Made by a program: the position numbers and the translations under genes. From contig NC_092797.1 in the NCBI RefSeq assembly GCF_918797505.1, positions 31,385,372 through 31,449,371 of the forward strand: 64,000 nucleotides of DNA, written 5' to 3'. Below the pieces are notes generated by a model. It was not told the origin of the DNA and searched no databases. It worked only from the letters and a program-made list of their open reading frames with translations. Positions 11,557 through 23,441 of the stretch are shown here, piece by piece; the first letter of the stretch is position 1; each line of letters starts with the position of its first letter. The DNA is from Bemisia tabaci. Taxonomy: Eukaryota > Arthropoda > Insecta > Hemiptera > Aleyrodidae.

Positions 11557-12757
11557 CGGCCTATGCACATGAATTGACCCCGTGATGTTTGCTGCTATGC
11601 ACTTTTCCATAGGTACATCCACACGTTGTTTCTCACGAAGTTCTCACCTCAGAAACTCCCGTAAAATGTAACGTTTCATAGAAGGTTAACTTTACATTAA
11701 CCTCGGAATTTCGGAACTTCGGTCTTTGCATTAAACCTAGTTTACTCGCTCGCAGAGTATGGAAGCCCCCGAGCGGAGATAAACAGGCGAAGTAGTCATT
11801 TGGCCGAGAGCAGAGTTTAAAATATGGAAGGAGCGCTAATAAAGAGATGTGTCACCTTGGTCCCCGCGACTCACTGTCTTCGCAACTTCGAAGCAGCGCC
11901 GGCGCCATTCTCAATTAACACTCATTAAAAGTGCATCACGATGCAAATCCGAGAGGTGGAGGTGCAAAGTTCAAAGCGTGAATTCGTCGCTATCCTGACG
12001 AAAGAGCGTAACAGCTTTTTGGAACGAGTCTAGTGTCGGTACAACTCATCGCTCTCCAGGGCTGGCGTAGGGATTGAGTTACGCCCTTTTGCGAGAGGGA
12101 CGACGAATTGCTGTAGGCACGTAGCAAAGAGTGCGCTGCCCTGTCCCTGTGTGCCCTGTCCGCAGTGCCCCGAGTGTCCCGCGGTCCCTCCACGTCAGCC
12201 TCTGATGTCAGAGTTTGATCCTTTACTTTTCACCTGTGCCTTGATGAAATTCATCATCCAGAACCACTGTTCTGGGTTAGGTTAAACGAGACGAGAGATG
12301 CGAGGCTGCTCAGCGTTTCGGGCTAATTCTCACCTGTGTTCTGCTTCATCATTTCGGTGTGGCCTGCAGCTATGCTTCGTCTCAAAGGATTTAATTTGAG
12401 GTCATATCCAGTAGTTCAATGCTACTATCACGTAAATGTCTTTTTACTTCAGTCGGATCGTTAACTTTTAGTTCCGCGTACGGTCTTTTTGATGTACTGT
12501 AGATTTTAAAATCTAATACTCGTCTATTTATTACCCATTGCTTTTATTGTCGGTGCCGAATATATTTTCTCTGACGATTGAATCGTTAATGGCCTGAATG
12601 GGAGAAGTGGAGAAAAGGGTGCCAGCGCGCCTTCATTTCATTCTAATGCAACACGGACGATCATCGAGCACGAATAGTTGCATCCACGCCTTACAATCAT
12701 CTCTGCGTTTCTAGTGACGATTCTTGCAAGTTAGTAACACTGATTTCTTCCATTTAA
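11557..12757. other. no gene seen
   Basis: No recognised coding exon or element. Moderately GC-rich around 12000-12200 without a convincing conserved frame. Confidence 0.4.
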
Positions 12758-13252
12758 AGCTCGGATTATACGGTCAAAGTAGAGCCCTCAAAATGGCTCA
12801 TCAATAGCATTGTTGACTGTTAGCCTTTCGATGATCAGCCCGTTCCAGACGGTCAAACTGGAGGTTCAGTCTGAAGGCATCGATGTGGGTGTTGATTGTT
12901 GAAAATTTACAAAAACAGTAAAAAACGGCACAATTTCACGTTTATGACACGAAAATGCGACAAAGCCGCACGTTTCGGTGATTCTCGGAGTTTTGGTTCA
13001 ACAGTCATCATCCCGCGGACTTTTGAAGCTCAACAGTCAACAACCGCATCGATGCCCTCTAGACTGAACCTCCACCTCCATGCAGTTTGAGCGTCTGAAA
13101 CGGGCTATTGGCCGCTTGAAGGTAAATGATGTGGTCGGAATACATCATAGATTACATATTGAAATTTTCAAGGAATTAAATGAAGAACTGGCTGGGAAAT
13201 TAAAAAATTAGTGCCACATTGATAGCTCTACTTTGCTCGTGTGATACGGGCT
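12758..13252. mobile_element. 495-bp TIR element with TAA target duplication
   Basis: The outer ends are AGCTCGG and CGGGCT. Inner arms include CAAAGTAGAGC and GCTCTACTTTG, then CCGTTCCAGACGGTCAAACTG and its near inverse at 13075-13112, and CATCGATG on both sides. The flanking 3-bp duplication is TAA (12755-12757 and 13253-13255); it can also be read as TTAA. A TAA duplication would suit a PIF/Harbinger-type MITE. There is no transposase. Confidence 0.65.
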
Positions 13253-13342
13253 TAAAGCCATTGGCATTATCAATCAAGCTTCAATGTCAGCTTCAAAATA
13301 TTTTAGCGACTCCGTTCCAACAATGTAAGCAATGAGTGAGAC

Positions 13343-14152
13343 CAGGACCAGAATTAGGGGGTGGCCACGTGGCATGGGCCGCGGCCCATGGCGGCAAATT
13401 TTGTACTTTTTTCAAATGTAGGTATCAAGAAAAAAATCTTTTTCAGATAAAAAATTACAAACGAGAATTGTCGAAAAAGTCCCTCATTTCCTTAGAGTTA
13501 AAGTATAGTAATTTCTAATTTGTTCTTCTTTCGGTGATACAAGAGACAGCGCCTTTCATTAGTCTAGTTGAGAGAGAAACCAAACACGCAATTTGGCCTG
13601 GAGCGGCGCGGCACAGAGAGCAATGATGACGAGGATTTGAGATGGAAAGGAGAAGCCCTCGGCGCGCCGGTCAGCATAAAACACATATTAGCGCCTACAA
13701 GACTCCATGAATACTTCACGCATTGCGTCAAACGTAATGTGGTCAGCAGCGGTTGGCGTGAAACGCATAGCGCCTACAAGACTGTAGGGATACTTCACGC
13801 ATTGCGCCAATCACAGCGCGGTTGCGCGGTGGCAGAAATTAAAATCATTAAACCACATTCATGTTTATTCTTTCATAATTTTTTCGTTCTTTTCTTGTAA
13901 GTGAAAGGTCTCGTCCACACAGAGATAGGTTTACGGAACTTAATTTTCACGCAAAGCTCCGTGAAATTTTGCTAGTTTTTACCGGGCTTTCACAAAAAAT
14001 GTGCCCAACACGAGTAAACGCTTCTCATGCACCTCTCCTCCTCCGGCACGTTCACTTGATGGTTTGTATCGATGTTTCAAAACGAATGAGAGGGGGCGGC
14101 AAAATACAGGCGGCCCATGGGCATGGGCGGCAAGTAGGTAAATCCGGCCCTG
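13343..14152. mobile_element. 810-bp hAT-type non-autonomous element
   Basis: The right end inverse reads CAGGGCCGGATTTACC and the left end CAGGACCAGAATTAGG. The 8-bp flanks are AGTGAGAC (13335-13342) and GGTGAGAC (14153-14160), 7/8. Subterminal palindromes GGCATGGGCC and GGCCCATGGGCATGGGC lie near both ends. The interior holds two units of a dispersed satellite-like repeat. No transposase motif was seen. Confidence 0.75.
13672..13822 (+). repeat. satellite-like repeat J, two units
   Basis: Two ~85-bp units contain GCGCCTACAAGACT and ATACTTCACGCATTGCG. They match the three units at 26932-27140. This copy is inside the hAT-type element. Confidence 0.75.
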
Positions 14153-14160
14153 GGTGAGAC

Positions 14161-14955
14161 GATAGCAAAATTCGGAGGTCAACGGTGATTTCCGCATATC
14201 GATGATTGATGAGCAACTAGTCGCGATAAAAAACCAAATAAAATTTACCTAATGATGACTCAAGAACGCCAGCTTGAGCACTGCTAGGCGAGTTTGTGTT
14301 AATTAGGGTAGGATCACTAAACGAAATTCTTCACTCTTTGGTTATCAGTCCTCATATCAAACGAATCTGAGCGTTGCTCTCCGAAAGTAACTTTCACACC
14401 AGAGGGAAAATCGCAGTGCGGGGTCTTAAAGTATATTGTCCCTGATTGTTTTACATACGCTTTAAGAGAGCAGAAGCAGTGTTGCCAACTTGCAAGAACC
14501 TCCTTTAATGGAGAAAGATGAAAGGCTTGAGATAAAAGAGGCATTTGTCTGAGCCTGGCATCAGAGGGACGAGGCTGAGCGGTGCAGGTGCCTTGAAGAT
14601 TCATCGGGTGGAACTGAGAAAAGAAGTAGGAACTTAAGCGAGGGCATTAATTTTTGAAACATTTCAGCGGAAAAAGTTGGGGGCGGATGGCGCACCGGGC
14701 ACCGGGTGCACGGTGCGGCGCCTTTTCCACTTCCCGCAGTTTCTTCGCCGCTCTCCTCTCAAAAGGGCGTAACCGCAAATTCAGGTGGACCCTGCAAAGC
14801 TCTCAGTTATACGAGAGACATGGCTTACCTCGAGGTGTTGATACGCTCTTTTTCCAGCTGAACGGCGTCATCTCGGCGTTGCGCGCTAAGCCCTTTGATC
14901 AAAAGCTTCAGTGTTCCGTGTCGTGCAACTTGACACCTAGCCAAAACTGATGTAC
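14161..14955. other. no gene seen
   Basis: No recognisable gene or element. Confidence 0.4.
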
Positions 14956-15116
14956 CTGCCTAGGAAAAAACGTCGTATGAGTCTCTGGACATCGCCTTTG
15001 CTTTAATTTTCGGAGAATTTCATTCAAAGTTTAATCAGAGGCTCCTGAAAATTTCAAGCCGAATTGCTCCTAAATTCCGTCTTAAATAAATATTCTGTCG
15101 GGGAAAATTTGGCACC
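14956..15116. mobile_element. family-B MITE, left part only
   Basis: It starts CTGCCTAGGAAAAAACGTCG and continues into GGGGAAAATTTGGCA. The right terminus is not found beyond the following element, so it is truncated. Confidence 0.55.
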
Positions 15117-15357
15117 ATTCACGGAAAAAAAAAGTGTCAAGGGTTATCCCCTAAAATTGTGGTACTACCCCAACTCAGTTGGATGATGTGGACATTTCTA
15201 ATTAATTGTATTAGTACCGCAACATTTGGGTAGTCACCTAATTTATTGGGGTACTACCATAGTCAACAGGGGTGCTACCATAATTAATTGAGGTACTGCC
15301 ACAATTAATTTGAAATGTCCATATTATCCAACAACCTCGTGCTTTTTCCCCGTGAAA
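15117..15357. mobile_element. 241-bp inverted-repeat element
   Basis: The ends TTCACGGAAAAAAAAAGTG and CGTGCTTTTTCCCCGTGAAA are inverted. Inside are TGGACATTTCTAATTAATTG and its inverse, plus repeated GGTACTACC/GGTGCTACC motifs. It abuts the truncated family-B fragment. Confidence 0.6.
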
Positions 15358-15793
15358 ATTGTCACTTTTACCAATAAAAATCAAATGCGTGAGGAGCGGA
15401 AACAAAAACTCCTGCTTCTCCGAGTCTCTCGAGTGTGCCCTAAAAACTAGGTTGGTGCCTGATCGAGTCTTGTATTTGCATTCCTTACCATGGCATCGAA
15501 CTTCGATTTTACACCGAGCCGTGTTCCAACATGCGTGCACGCAAAAGGATTAAGACAGGTTCATTCAACCTTGCGTCAAAAATGAACTCCTGATTCTGAT
15601 AATATCTGGAATAGCCGTTGCTGCTTTGCCGGATGGACAACAAGTCTTAAATGGACGTATTTGTATTAATTGGAACCAAAGACGGGTGAGAAAGAGTGTG
15701 TTCGTTAGTAGACGGCCGTAAGAATGAATGGGAATTATAAAGCGCCAGTGACGTCAGCGGCGACGGCGCGGACAAGGATATTCAGGTTGACGT
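15358..15793. other. no gene seen
   Basis: No gene recognised. The segment ends with GTTGACGT, the left target duplication of the next element. Confidence 0.4.
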
Positions 15794-15958
15794 CAGTGGC
15801 GTGGCGTGAATTGCGATGTATCGATTGTTCTGCCATTTAAACTTATGGTAAATAATCGATTATTAAGGTGTTCGCTGCGAACGCCCTGTTTATCGATCCT
15901 TCTCCATAGGTTTAAATGGTATAACAATCGATATATCGCAAAACACGCCACGCCACTG
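15794..15958. mobile_element. family-A hAT MITE, copy 3
   Basis: The ends are CAGTGGCGTGGCGTG and CACGCCACGCCACTG. The perfect 8-bp duplication is GTTGACGT (15786-15793 and 15959-15966). The central hairpin has a compensated form, GTTCGCTGCGAAC. Confidence 0.93.
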
Positions 15959-15966
15959 GTTGACGT

Positions 15967-18311
15967 CATTCAAATCTGTCCACATGCACAACGCTGTTGT
16001 AACATGCCCACGGCTCATGAGTTAGCATATTTTGGCGCTTAGTTCATTTTGATTCAATTGAGGATCCCATTTTTCCATTTTGTCAAAAGGAATCAGGCCT
16101 ACTTTTATATAATTTCTTATGCAGCTTTCTAGAGCACATCCCATCTTTCCCACCCGACGAAAGTTCCTTTTAGCAATAATACGTCCAAATTTTATTGAAT
16201 ATAATGGTTTCGTTGGCGATTTGGAGTCGCAAAGCACCCCAGTGCGCGGATTCAGCAACGTGAATATACATATGAAACGAGGAAATTATTTTCCTCAGCG
16301 GAATATAGCGAGGCTGCGGATATGAAGATGGGTGTTCCGGGGTTAACCCCCCCCCCCCCCCTCCTAGGGTTACCCTTTCGAAACCGACCGGAAACGAAAT
16401 GGAAAGAGAAGGATTAGCAAAGCGCATCGCCCGCAGTGATTCTCAACGCTAAGCTATTAGACGTCTTCAATGTTATCATTCTATCTTTTTGAAATTAAAT
16501 TTTTCAAAATAAAAAAAAAGGGAAGTTGCCTTTCGAAGTCATCACTGTGAATAAATTAAGGCGCTTTAAGAATTCATCTCTTAATTTACAAGCCATGAAA
16601 AGAGGGAAAGAGATCCGCAACTCCACCAAGCATCCCATCCGTCAAGTTTCAGCACGAAAGCTCACCCGTCGGCTAGATCCGGTCGCACGCTACTTTGTTT
16701 ATGCGGTGGACTTGGCAACGCCCCGGCTCTCGCTTTACTTTTTTAAAATTTTATTCTAATCCTTTCCGTCAAGTCTCGCTATCTTCATCTCGTCCTCTCT
16801 CTCCAACTCAAAATGAAACCGACCAGTTGAGGTTAACCGTCCTTTTACTCCAGGCTCCCATAACTCGTAACCCCTCGATGTCTGATGAAATTCGGGATCC
16901 TTCTTGGAGCTTTGAAACTAAAATTCTCACTGTTCAGTGTTTCATGATTCAATTTTTAACGTTTTTGCGACGAATGCGAATGTCTAACTACTTATTTTTA
17001 TTACGTGTCCATCAACTTTTAAACCGAAACGTAATATCAATCATCAATTAGCCCCACTCTTTATATAATATAAAAAATCATAATGCAGAAAGAGAGGTTT
17101 GACCTGGACTTAAAGGTGGTATAACTCACTGCTGTGCAAGTTGAATTCGTGGAAAAATATTAATCGATGTTTATTCCATATCCTCATGCTTAAGCGAGGC
17201 ACTGACTATTCCCCAAGAAAACTTGAGAGTGAATCATTATTTTTATAATATTTATTTAGTTTCAGTCAAAGAGACTTCAATTCGCTTTGAAAATGGAGGG
17301 GTAATATCTAGAGGGGCTAAATTGAATCGTCACGTTTTAAAGGTTTACTCGATAAATCATTGATTTACTAAAGGATGGTGGCATTTTTTAATTTTGAATT
17401 TCCATGAATATTAATCGTGATGCAGAGAACTCCTGGAAATTTTTAATAGGAAACATGCATTCATCAATGAGAAAAAAAGTTTTCAAATGAAACCTCGTAA
17501 CGTTGCATTGTAACTAAAGCTCCTCCGATAGCCGTAATCATCAGGTTGGAAGTTTGGCTTGATCATCTATATGATACAAGATAGTAAACAACACAAAGAA
17601 ATCCTCGAATAGACAATTATTGACGCACTGAGGATGTTCTCTGGCCTACCTCTCAAATTGAAGGCAAAATATCAATCTGAGCGCGTGACTTCCAATGTAC
17701 TTCATTTTAATGCCGCTTCTTAGAAATTTTCACTCGAGGGACGACAATGAAACAAATATCATTACTTTTAGCGTACAAAGCAGTTTAACACTACATGAGC
17801 TCGAAAACGAGTTCTTCCGCTTTTAGTATGACTTTCCGGCTCATTGGTAACAGGTTTTCTTGCCTGCTTATCGAAATGGACGGTTTCCAACTTTTCTCGT
17901 TTTGTATAAAAGCCCGGCTGAAGCCCTTGCAACTTCGAAGACAAACTGCACGAAAAAAAAGTAACTTTCATTTACTCCACCCCTCCTCGCAATAATATCT
18001 GCCGTGAAGAATGGCAACTAACGGTCGGAGTCATGTTGAATGCTCGAAGCCGGGCCCCTCCCCCCCTCCCCCCCGCTCCATTATCCTCCCTTTCTCACCT
18101 CCTGTCAGGGGCAAGTTGTTCCGATAGAGAAACTTTATGGGGTTTTAAACAGCCCAGTCGTCGTGGTCGGCTAAATGACCCATGAAAGTAATAAAATCGG
18201 AAAGTTGCAGCATATTTCCCACTGAAGACGCCAAATTGATGCTTCGATTATTCATTAAAAGGTCTCTCGCTTTGCGGCTCGGTTTTGCCGCAACCACGCG
18301 TCATGGCCGTG
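15967..18311. other. no gene seen
   Basis: Intergenic sequence with a C15 tract at 16347-16361 and a C-rich stretch near 18057-18076. No family element or recognisable exon. Confidence 0.4.
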
Positions 18312-18564
18312 CTGCCGTGCTAAGGAAACACGCCGTATGAACCTTCAGGCGTTGCCAAATTTCTTTTGATAAAACACGAATTTCCTGGTGAGCTTATGAA
18401 TAGTTTCCTTCCCATTTTTCAAGTAATTTTGTTCGCAGTTTCACCTAAAGTTCCTGAAAATTGCAAAGGAAAATATTCATAATTTTCCTCATAAATATAC
18501 GTTTTATCGAAGGAAATTTGGCAACTCCCGAATGTTCATACGGCGTTCTTCCTCAGCATGGCCT
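18312..18564. mobile_element. family-B MITE
   Basis: The left end is CTGCCGTGCTAAGGAAACAC and the right end CTTCCTCAGCATGGC. The TIR includes GTTGCCAAATTTCTTTTGAT and its inverse. The right tip is altered, so the target duplication cannot be read. Confidence 0.75.
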
Positions 18565-18828
18565 GCCTGTTCTGTCTCAGAGTTGCGCTTTCAACAATTC
18601 GACTACTTTGTATTAGATGCGGTTGAAACTGGAAAAAACTTTACGTTCATATTCGGACTTATACCCAGGTAGATGTCAATTAAGGATCCTTTGCGGCTCT
18701 ATTTCTGCCGGTATTTAAATTTTACAGGTGTTTAACTGAATGATATGCATTACGAATTGTTTATGTTATTCTTTAAAGTGATTTAAAGGAATAATTTATT
18801 CTCACTAACCGACTAACTGTCGCCCTTA

Positions 18829-19062
18829 CTACGATTCTGAGCGTTCTGCGACACCCAACCGCCACTGATAGCAATCCTGCCAGAGCTCCCCCGGTAAATC
18901 GCATCTCTTCATTTCCTGCTGTATTCCATCAATCCACATTTTGCCAGGGCGTCCTCTACGTTTTCTGCCAGGGGACTCACTCCAGAACCTTCTTACGCAA
19001 CCTATCATTTGGCATCCTTTGCACATGCCCAGACCATACAACCTGTCTCGTAAAAATGTCAT
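18829..19062 (-). pseudogene. LINE ORF2 C-terminal fragment
   Basis: This is the longest LINE tail outside the palindrome, about 77 codons. It contains LGMCKGCQM, then GRKRRGRPGKMWIDGI, then QEMKRCDLPGELW and WRLGVAER. The Gly-Arg-Arg-Gly-Arg-Pro motif followed by Trp-Ile-Asp is typical of the end of insect non-LTR retrotransposon reverse-transcriptase proteins. No catalytic domain is present, so this is a 5'-truncated remnant. It shares its tail with the copies at 2148, 4141 and 59112. Confidence 0.75.
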
Positions 19063-19583
19063 GCAACATGTTCTTTATATAACAACATGTTATGTTGCTA
19101 TTAATAATATATATTATTATAATTTCACGTGTTCTTTGTTGTTTCGTGTTTCACGTGTTTTTTTTCCGCGTGGTCCGAACGCGATCCCTCTTAATTTATT
19201 CTCATTATCTTTAAATATTACTCGCACGAGTATTTGATTACTTTGAGCAACCAAGTGTACTGATTACGTATATTCTTATTTTTTTAACCGTGTGTAATAA
19301 CTCAGTATACTTAAATTGCGTCTATATTAGAACAAATACATTCCAAAAAATGACGTAAATGTTGAGCGAGTGTCGCCTTTTTCTCTGAAGCTGGACGTTA
19401 TTCAAAGGCAAGGGGCTTCGAAAAAAGTTTGAAAAAAGTGCGTTTCGTAAGATTTTGAACGCTCTCTCGGCGGGTTCTTCTCGTGTTGTCCTTTCAAGCG
19501 CGCCGTGAGAAGCATGGATCCCGGTTCGTCTATGAAGCATGTCTGACCCATTTTCGCTCGTCCTTTGAAAATCGGACCGTATA

Positions 19584-19708
19584 CGTCGCCACTCTTTTGA
19601 CGCAAGGACCTAACTCAATCTCCACGTGAGCCCTAGAAAACATGCCGCTTTACGGACGATAGGGCTCACCCCGAAGTAAATGCACGTCCTTACGTCAGAG
19701 GAGCGACG
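19584..19708. mobile_element. family-E palindromic element, copy 1
   Basis: The left arm has CTTTTGACGCAAGGAC and CACGTGAGCCCTAG. The right arm has GGGCTCACCCC and GTCCTTACGTCAGAGGAGCG. It is about 125 bp and matches 39785 and the interrupted copy at 54378. Confidence 0.7.
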
Positions 19709-19972
19709 CGGAGTCGGAGCAGGGAGTGTTTTTATTTTCCGTGCTCTCACATTCACCAAAAACGTATACAATTGAATGATGATATTGCGTCAAGCTCCGT
19801 CCCCGATATCGGCGGGGATAAGTTTCGTGGCGGGAAAATAGGGTCAATTGATATACTCGGGGTGGTCCGGAACCGCTTATAAGTTCGCGTCTTTTTCGGT
19901 GCGGGACGAATATCAAATTTCCAGCCCTCGGCTCTCTTTATCATCCGCGACTGCCCGCTACGCTGCGGGAGC

Positions 19973-20965
19973 GGAGCGTCCTCGGAAAAAACGCCGTATG
20001 TACGTCCGAATAATGCCAAATTTCCCGAAATATTATTTTTTGGAATTAATTTCCGAAAACTGTCCCTTGACATTTTTGGATCTAAAGCCTTGTCTCCACG
20101 GAACGTTTTCATGGGATTTGTCCCAAGTTATCGAATCGCAGGAATGAAACTTCTGGGATTTTTCCCAGTTACCGTCTTTACGAGACAAGGCTCATACAGT
20201 CCTGCGACTAGTTTGCGCGGGAAGATAAATTAGTTAAAGTCGAGTATTTAACCGGGATTAAAATAATAATTGCACTCAATTGACAATTATAGACACATTA
20301 TTTTAACTAAACAAACATTAACAATGGAGTAATGAATAAAATATTACACAATTCGTTTTCACTCCTTCTTCTTCTCTCAGTGGGTCCTAGGGGTACAAGT
20401 ACCATACTTGGTACCGGGAAAAATATTGAGTTAATCAATATTTTTCCCAACTTCGTAAGTGGGATTTTTCCCAGGGCCAAATCCCACGAAACATCCCGTG
20501 GAGACAAGGCCATAGGATAGTTAGTTAGCAATGTATTTCTTTTTCATATTGTCCCTGTTGAGCAGTGTCCGGTGAATGTTATTTCTCCATAGTTGGTGGC
20601 CACTTTCATTTTTGTCCCAATTGGTGTCTTCTGGATATTGCGAAGCAGAAACAATAATTAATGTTAACATTGTACACAGACACTATTTATCAATTAGTTA
20701 AGTAAGCTAGAGTCTAACGAATCAACTACCCGCATTTCATTCTAAGCCTTCGTAAATTGTTAATGTAAAAACACCTAGTAAGCTGTAGTTAATCATCCTT
20801 CTAATGAAAAAAAGAAAGAAAAAAAAGATAAAAAAATGGATGCTTTAGATTGCATAGCGAACAAAGGATGCCGAAGAATTGGAGAGAAATATTTACGAGT
20901 CATTTAACGAAAGAAATTCGGCAATGTCTGAAGAATCTTACGGCGTTCTTTCTGGAGCTTGGTAG
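19973..20965. mobile_element. probable family-B MITE split by other insertions
   Basis: Left-end sequence TCCTCGGAAAAAACGCCGTA lies at about 19979 and right-end sequence CTTACGGCGTTCTTTCTGG at about 20937. The ~740 bp between the half elements contains another inverted-repeat element (20087-20510) and unassigned DNA. Outer tips are degenerate and no duplication is clear, so the pairing of halves is inferred. Confidence 0.5.
20087..20510. mobile_element. TIR element(s) with GCCTTGTCTCCACGG ends
   Basis: GCCTTGTCTCCACGGAACG at 20087 is inverted at 20492-20510, and a shorter inverted end GAGACAAGGC occurs at 20182-20191. The region therefore holds either a 105-bp element nested beside a partial second copy or a 424-bp element with an internal repeat. 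Motifs TGGGATTT and TGGGATTTTTCCCAG recur. No coding capacity. Confidence 0.6.
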
Positions 20966-21553
20966 GATAGAAAAACAAACTCGTCCTTAATCTATGGCTG
21001 GGATCGCGACCCGATCCTTATGATGTACGCGGATAGCTCCTGATCTTGTCGTCTTAGTGAGGGTACCATCATCCGTGCCCACTACGTCGAGCAAGTGCTG
21101 AAATTGAGCGCTTCAATAATAATAACCACCCCCACCCCCCTCCCCCACTCTCGGGTGAAGGATTGTTATGGAACGCACCTGCTCAAAATATCTCTCATCC
21201 CTACGCTCTGAAGTAAGGTTGTCAACTATACATCGAAAAGTAGGCAACTAGCCAATTGCTCGAATTCCATCAGACTTTAACTCAACACTTTTTTACCCTG
21301 ATAGACTAAGGTCGTATACATGTGGCTTTTACCAGAGAGTATCCTCGGATATGTATGCCAAAATGCCCTTCCTCGTGAATTTACGTATTGACGATGTAAC
21401 GTTATCGAAGGGATCCTAAAACAGAGGTTTCGGGATAATTTTGGCCTCGTGACCCCATCCTCTCCCCTGAATCCCCCAAAACCTATTTCCTTGCAATTTA
21501 GCTATACTGGGTTTTTTTTTTTGTCTTTTTTTTCTTCTCTTTCTGGTGGTATA
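20966..21553. other. no gene seen
   Basis: No element or exon recognised. A short C-rich tract lies at 21128-21149. Confidence 0.4.
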
Positions 21554-21807
21554 CACAGTTATTCTACCGTTACAACGGTAGTAATGTCACACGGGATTCC
21601 AGGGTAGTAGAACCGTAGATTTTGATTCTTGTAACGATGAGCACGGTGATATGAGCATATTCACCGTAATATTACTGCGGGCACAGACATACCATTATGA
21701 GCATGGTTATGCTACTGTGCTCATCAAAAATATTACCAAAATCCACGGTGCCACTACCGTGGAATCCCGTGTGACATTATTACCGTGGTAACCGTCGAAT
21801 AACCGTG
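21554..21807. mobile_element. 254-bp TIR element
   Basis: Terminal arms of ~46 bp are near-perfect inverses: GTTATTC, then GTTACAACGGTA, then TAATGTCACACGGGATTCC on the left and the complement on the right. Inner repeats GAGCACGGTGATATGAGCA and GAGCATGGTTATGCT continue the symmetry. No duplication could be fixed. Confidence 0.7.
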
Positions 21808-23301
21808 TTTTTTTTCTCCGTATAAAATCACTTTCCTCACTTTTCACGTTTTTCCTGTGATGAAATCACAGTATACTGTGATTTTATTACAGTTCTCTTT
21901 TCCCAACGATTGCCATCAAATTCAGGATGGTTCAACTGAACGCGTGGCAATACTGTATCATGCTTTACAAATTCGTGGACAATATTTCTTGTTACTGAAG
22001 ATAGAAAAAACAACTTAATCGCCCGAAACATTAACATAGAAACAACTTAAAACGGGGCTAAGGCCGCAAATAATTAAAGGAAACACAAAAAATAAAATAA
22101 GAAACCTGGGACGTTTCGCAGGGATCACACCCCCATTTTCAACCGGCAAACAAAAAAAAATTAAAGGAAAAGACACTGAAGATAAAAAGAGGTCCACGTA
22201 GTATTTTACTTCACTTGAAAACACTCAAAGCTTTACTTCATTCGAAAATACTTAGGGTTGAATGTACCTTGGGGTTGAATTCGACACCCACAAAGAATTG
22301 AGTTGCTGGTTACTCAGGAAATGACATTTTTCAATTTCTGTCGTTTTTTTCGAAGTTGGGTCTCATCTCCTAAACTTGACGATGTGACAACTTCCCTGAG
22401 AGCGCTTGCAGTTCTTCCTTTCGACGTTGAAGAGCGCCGCCGCCGCCGCCGTGTTCCCATAACTCCTCCGCCTTGCTCGTATACGCGGCTCCTTCTCCGC
22501 TGAGTAAATATCCAGCATCAGACGGAACCTTGTCAAGTTAACAACGAGTGGTTCGCTTACAATAACAAATGACGAATTTCAATTAGGCGAGTTTTAACGA
22601 AGTAACCGCGTCCGCGCCCCGCGCGGCATGCACGCCATAGTCAAATTCAAGAGTTTCGCCTCTCTCCGCGAGCCCCGAAACTCGCCGGCAAAAAGACGCA
22701 ACCCTCTTGCCACGTGTCCCCCCGACGAGATGCAGTTATAACACAGGCGAGGTTCGGGCCGAAATTCAGATAGGCGGTTTTTCCGGTGGAGCGACGAATT
22801 CCCTCTTTTCCGCTCTCTCACCGCACCGGAGCTTTTCCTCGTCCGTGGCTAGTTTCAAGTCAGCCTCTGCGACTATCAAAGACTCGCGGAATAACTTCAA
22901 AAGTTAACCCTCGCGTTTCGCATGTTCGCCAAACATTTTAGGTAGCCGTGGATTGAAAATAGCTCCAAGTACACACTTCAAACCCTCGGTCCCTCGCGCG
23001 GAGTTCCGAGCATTCTGCGAGCGTTCATGATTTCGCTCCGGTGTCCTTGATCATTTTTACTATGGTTGTAGTTGATTACTGGAGGGCGCGACTCCAGGCC
23101 GCTGTGCGACTAAACCCCCGAGCATGTTTCGCGCCCTCTATAACAAAAAAATATGGGATTTCTTTTCCAAATTTTAAGAAAGATTGTAAGGAGAAAATGG
23201 TTCTGTGCTCATGCTCTGACAGGCAAGTTGAATGACAACACATGGATGGAGGGGGGGGGGGGGGGTTGTATTAGCTGTTCCCCAAGTAGTGGTGTTCATA
23301 T
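21808..23301. other. no gene seen
   Basis: No convincing exon. A (GCC)n run at about 22436-22451 and a G15 tract at 23251-23265 are present. Confidence 0.4.
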
Positions 23302-23441
23302 GGACTACATTTTGCAATAAGGAACACTTTAATCTGGCTCATCGACATAAGCACTTATGTGCACAGAAAAAACTATTGCTGCATAAGCTCTTTCAAAACT
23401 AAGCCAAAAATGGTAGCTCTACGTATTGCAAAATGTGGTTC
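23302..23441. mobile_element. family-D palindromic element, copy 2
   Basis: The ends are GGACTACATTTTGCAATA and ATTGCAAAATGTGGTTC. This is the most diverged of the three copies. Confidence 0.65.

Noticed and set aside
15806..16042. Recurring peptides (NRLLRCSLRTP, HRFKWHKNRYIA) at 10.1, 15.8, 34.0 and 59-60 kb
   Set aside because: They are translations of family-A MITE sequence and of the tandem array derived from it.
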